Source of the DNA: JANOGU01 sp964499865
Lineage (GTDB): Bacteria > Pseudomonadota > Alphaproteobacteria > Rhodobacterales > Rhodobacteraceae
Assembly (NCBI GenBank): GCA_964499865.1
Contig: CAZCPY010000018.1
Span: 1 to 33,974, forward strand
Length of the DNA stretch: 33,974 nt
Direction: 5' to 3'
The notes beneath the pieces were generated by a model. The model worked only from the letters and a program-made list of their open reading frames with translations. It was not told the origin of the DNA and made no database searches. The position numbers and the translations under genes were made by a program. Numbering within the stretch: position 1 is the stretch's first letter; every line of letters begins with the position of its first letter. Positions 32,217-33,974 of the stretch are shown piece by piece.

Positions 32217-33062
32217 ATGAGCGCCACCGCCCCACCGACCGGCCCCGTCCGCCCGGTGCTGCCCGCCGACATCAGGGCCCGCAAGGGCACGGCACCGCTC
32301 GTCGTGCTGACCGCCTATACCACGCCCGTCGCCCGCCTGGTCGATGCGCATTGCGACGTGGCGCTCGTGGGCGATTCGGTCGGCATGGTGCTGCACGGCC
32401 TGCCTTCCACCCTGGGCGTGACGATGGAGATGATGATCCTGCACGGCCGCGCCGTCGTGCGCGGCCTGCAAAAGGCGATGGCGGTCATCGACATGCCCTT
32501 CGGCAGCTACGAGGAAGGCCCCGCGCAGGCCTTCCGCAACGCCGCCCGCCTGATGGCCGAAACGGGCGCGCCCGCGGTCAAGCTGGAAGGCGGCGCGCAC
32601 ATGGCCGAGACGATCGCCTGCCTGACCGCCCGCGGCGTGCCGGTGATGGCGCATGTCGGCCTGACGCCGCAGTCCGTCAACACGATGGGCGGCTACCGCG
32701 TGGTCGGCCGCGGGGCCGAGGCCGAGGCGGTCCTCGCCGACGCCCGCGCCGTCGCGGCGGCGGGGGCCTTCTCGGTCGTGCTGGAAAAGGTGCCCGAGGC
32801 GCTGGCGGCGCGGATCACCCAGGCCATCGACATCCCCACCATCGGCATCGGCGCGGGCGTGCACTGCGACGGGCAGGTGCTGGTGGTCGACGACATGCTG
32901 GGCATGTTCACGGCGTTCCGGCCCAGGTTCGTCAAGCGCTACGCCGCGCTGGCCGAAACGGCGGATGCCGCCATTGCGGCCTACGCCGAAGACGTCCGCG
33001 CCCGCCGCTTCCCCGCAGCCGAACACACGTTCGGCGAGGATGCGCCCAAGGCCAGGCCATGA
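32217..33062 (+). CDS. panB: 3-methyl-2-oxobutanoate hydroxymethyltransferase
   Basis: First committed step of pantothenate synthesis: hydroxymethyl transfer from methylene-tetrahydrofolate to 2-oxoisovalerate. The 281 residues show the metal Asp in VALVGDSVGMVLHG, MPFGSYEEGP, KLEGG, VMAHVGLTPQS and IGIGAGVHCDGQVLVVDDMLG. ATG at 32217 follows GAGGA at good spacing. The stop overlaps the panC start as ATGA. Confidence 0.97.
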   Translation: MSATAPPTGPVRPVLPADIRARKGTAPLVVLTAYTTPVARLVDAHCDVALVGDSVGMVLHGLPSTLGVTMEMMILHGRAVVRGLQKAMAVIDMPFGSYEEGPAQAFRNAARLMAETGAPAVKLEGGAHMAETIACLTARGVPVMAHVGLTPQSVNTMGGYRVVGRGAEAEAVLADARAVAAAGAFSVVLEKVPEALAARITQAIDIPTIGIGAGVHCDGQVLVVDDMLGMFTAFRPRFVKRYAALAETADAAIAAYAEDVRARRFPAAEHTFGEDAPKARP

Positions 33063-33892
33063 TCCTGCGCAGCGTCGCCGACCTGCGCGCCCTGGTCGCG
33101 CCCTGGAAGGCCGCCGACCAGACCATCGGCGTGGTGCCGACGATGGGCGCCCTGCACGAGGGCCACCTCAGCCTCGCCCGCCGGGCGCGGGCCGAATGCG
33201 ACCGCGTGATCGCCACGATCTTCGTGAACCCCAAGCAGTTCAACAACCCCGAGGACCTGCGCGGATACCCCCGCAGCGAGGACGCCGACGCGCGCCTTCT
33301 GGACAGCGTGCCGGTCGACGCGCTCTTCGCCCCGCCAGTCGACGAGGTCTACCCCCAAGGCTTCATCACCACAGTGACGATGGGCGGCGTGGCCCAGCCG
33401 CTGGAAGGCTACATGCGCCCGGGGCATTTCGACGGCGTGGCGACGGTGGTGACCAAGCTCTTCGGCATGACCCGCGCCGACCGCGGCTACTTCGGCCAGA
33501 AGGACTGGCAGCAGCTGCAGGTCGTCCTGCGCCTGGTGCGCGACCTCAACCTGCCGGTCGAGGTGGTGGGCTGCGAGACCGTGCGGGAAACGGACGGCCT
33601 GGCGATGTCCTCGCGCAACGTCCGGCTGACGGCCGAGGGGCGCGCCAGGGCGCCGGTGCTCTACGCCGCGGTGACGCGGGCGGCCGAGGCGATCCGGGCC
33701 GGCCACGCCGACCGCATGGCGATCCGCGAGGCGGCCGAAACGATGCGCGCGGCGGGCTTCGAGCGGGTGGAATACATCGAACTGCGCGACGCCGAAACGC
33801 TGATGCCCTCCGACGACCCCCGCCGCCCCCGCCGGATGCTTGCCGCCGCCTGGGTCGACGGCGTGCGGCTGATCGACAACATCCCCGTCTGA
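33059..33892 (+). CDS. panC: pantoate--beta-alanine ligase
   Basis: Condenses pantoate and beta-alanine with ATP to pantothenate. The 277 residues contain the nucleotidyltransferase motif PTMGALHEGHLSLARRA (HxGH), IFVNPKQF, EGYMRPGHFDGVATVV, YFGQKDWQQLQV and the KMSKS-like loop LAMSSRN. Start ATG at 33059 overlaps the panB stop (ATGA). Length is normal. panD is not in the window. Confidence 0.97.
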   Translation: MILRSVADLRALVAPWKAADQTIGVVPTMGALHEGHLSLARRARAECDRVIATIFVNPKQFNNPEDLRGYPRSEDADARLLDSVPVDALFAPPVDEVYPQGFITTVTMGGVAQPLEGYMRPGHFDGVATVVTKLFGMTRADRGYFGQKDWQQLQVVLRLVRDLNLPVEVVGCETVRETDGLAMSSRNVRLTAEGRARAPVLYAAVTRAAEAIRAGHADRMAIREAAETMRAAGFERVEYIELRDAETLMPSDDPRRPRRMLAAAWVDGVRLIDNIPV

Positions 33893-33948
33893 CCGCCGGC
33901 CCCAGGGCCCGCCGCGCAGGCACGGCCGACAGCGCCCGCGGCCGTCCT

Positions 33949-33964
33949 GCCCCCGGGCGGGGGC
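33949..33964 (+). terminator. possible terminator hairpin after panC
   Basis: GCCCCC (33949-33954) pairs with GGGGGC (33959-33964) around a 4-base loop, 56 bases after the panC stop. The following bases are GCTTCCC, without a real T tract, so this is a weak candidate. The window ends 10 bases later. Confidence 0.35.
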
Positions 33965-33974
33965 GCTTCCCGTC

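Overview
The window is dense, high-GC chromosomal DNA from an alphaproteobacterium, most likely a Rhodobacteraceae/Paracoccaceae member. The evidence is the gene content and order: sdhCDA and sdhB with small genes between them, lysA followed by a DUF4175/TIGR02302 gene, an MJ0042-type zinc-ribbon gene beside ftsE-ftsX-plsC, divergent mutY and DUF721/dsbA genes, and panB-panC. Genes are tightly packed, with many 4-base ATGA/GTGA stop-start overlaps. I see no rRNA, tRNA, CRISPR array, transposase or integrase. The genus cannot be fixed from the sequence alone.

Layout. 1-1160 (minus): a truncated GNAT-like gene and a short CinA-type molybdopterin-binding gene. 1276-2106 (plus): methionine aminopeptidase. 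2114-7736 (minus): the succinate dehydrogenase cluster, transcribed sdhC-sdhD-sdhA-vapD-two lipoproteins-methyltransferase-sdhB-small Cys/His-rich gene, ending in a decayed second copy of the sdhB 3' end. 7917-8684 (minus): a DUF4344 metallopeptidase. 8781-12582 (plus): lysA and a DUF4175 membrane protein that appears to start at CTG. 12587-13450 (minus): zinc-ribbon membrane protein. 13669-15970 (plus): ftsE-ftsX-plsC with 1-base overlaps. 15963-18271 (minus): two tandem paralogous secreted proteins, a Gdx/SugE-type SMR exporter and accA. 18272-18763: a gap containing an open, coding-like frame that runs into accA. 18764-20369 (minus): dgcA-like epimerase, a doubtful small ORF and an Hpt protein. 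20530-21813 (plus): a receiver-PP2C phosphatase divergent from the Hpt gene. 21932-22375 (minus): a Nudix hydrolase. 22486-25197 (plus): hslO, a CoA-pyrophosphatase-type Nudix and a CCA-adding enzyme, overlapping. 25190-28032 (minus): DUF721, DsbA-like, class III CoA-transferase and CDP-alcohol phosphatidyltransferase. 28144-31762 (plus): mutY, alkB and an SHMT-like PLP enzyme. 31774-32127 (minus): cupin. 32217-33892 (plus): panB-panC.

Most of this is core metabolism: TCA/respiratory complex II, fatty-acid initiation, lysine and pantothenate synthesis, division and envelope proteins, tRNA maturation and oxidative-damage repair. The most unusual part is the sdh cluster. It seems to have accepted two foreign small genes: a vapD-type toxin-like gene directly after sdhA, and an unrecognised Cys/His-rich gene directly after sdhB. 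The second sits in roughly 50% GC DNA and is flanked by a 93% identical repeat of the sdhB 3' end. In the distal repeat copy all three iron-sulfur cysteine codons are destroyed. Other points worth checking are the probable CTG start, a hairpin over the ribosome-binding site of the SHMT-like gene, the open frame upstream of accA, and the divergent Hpt/receiver-phosphatase pair.
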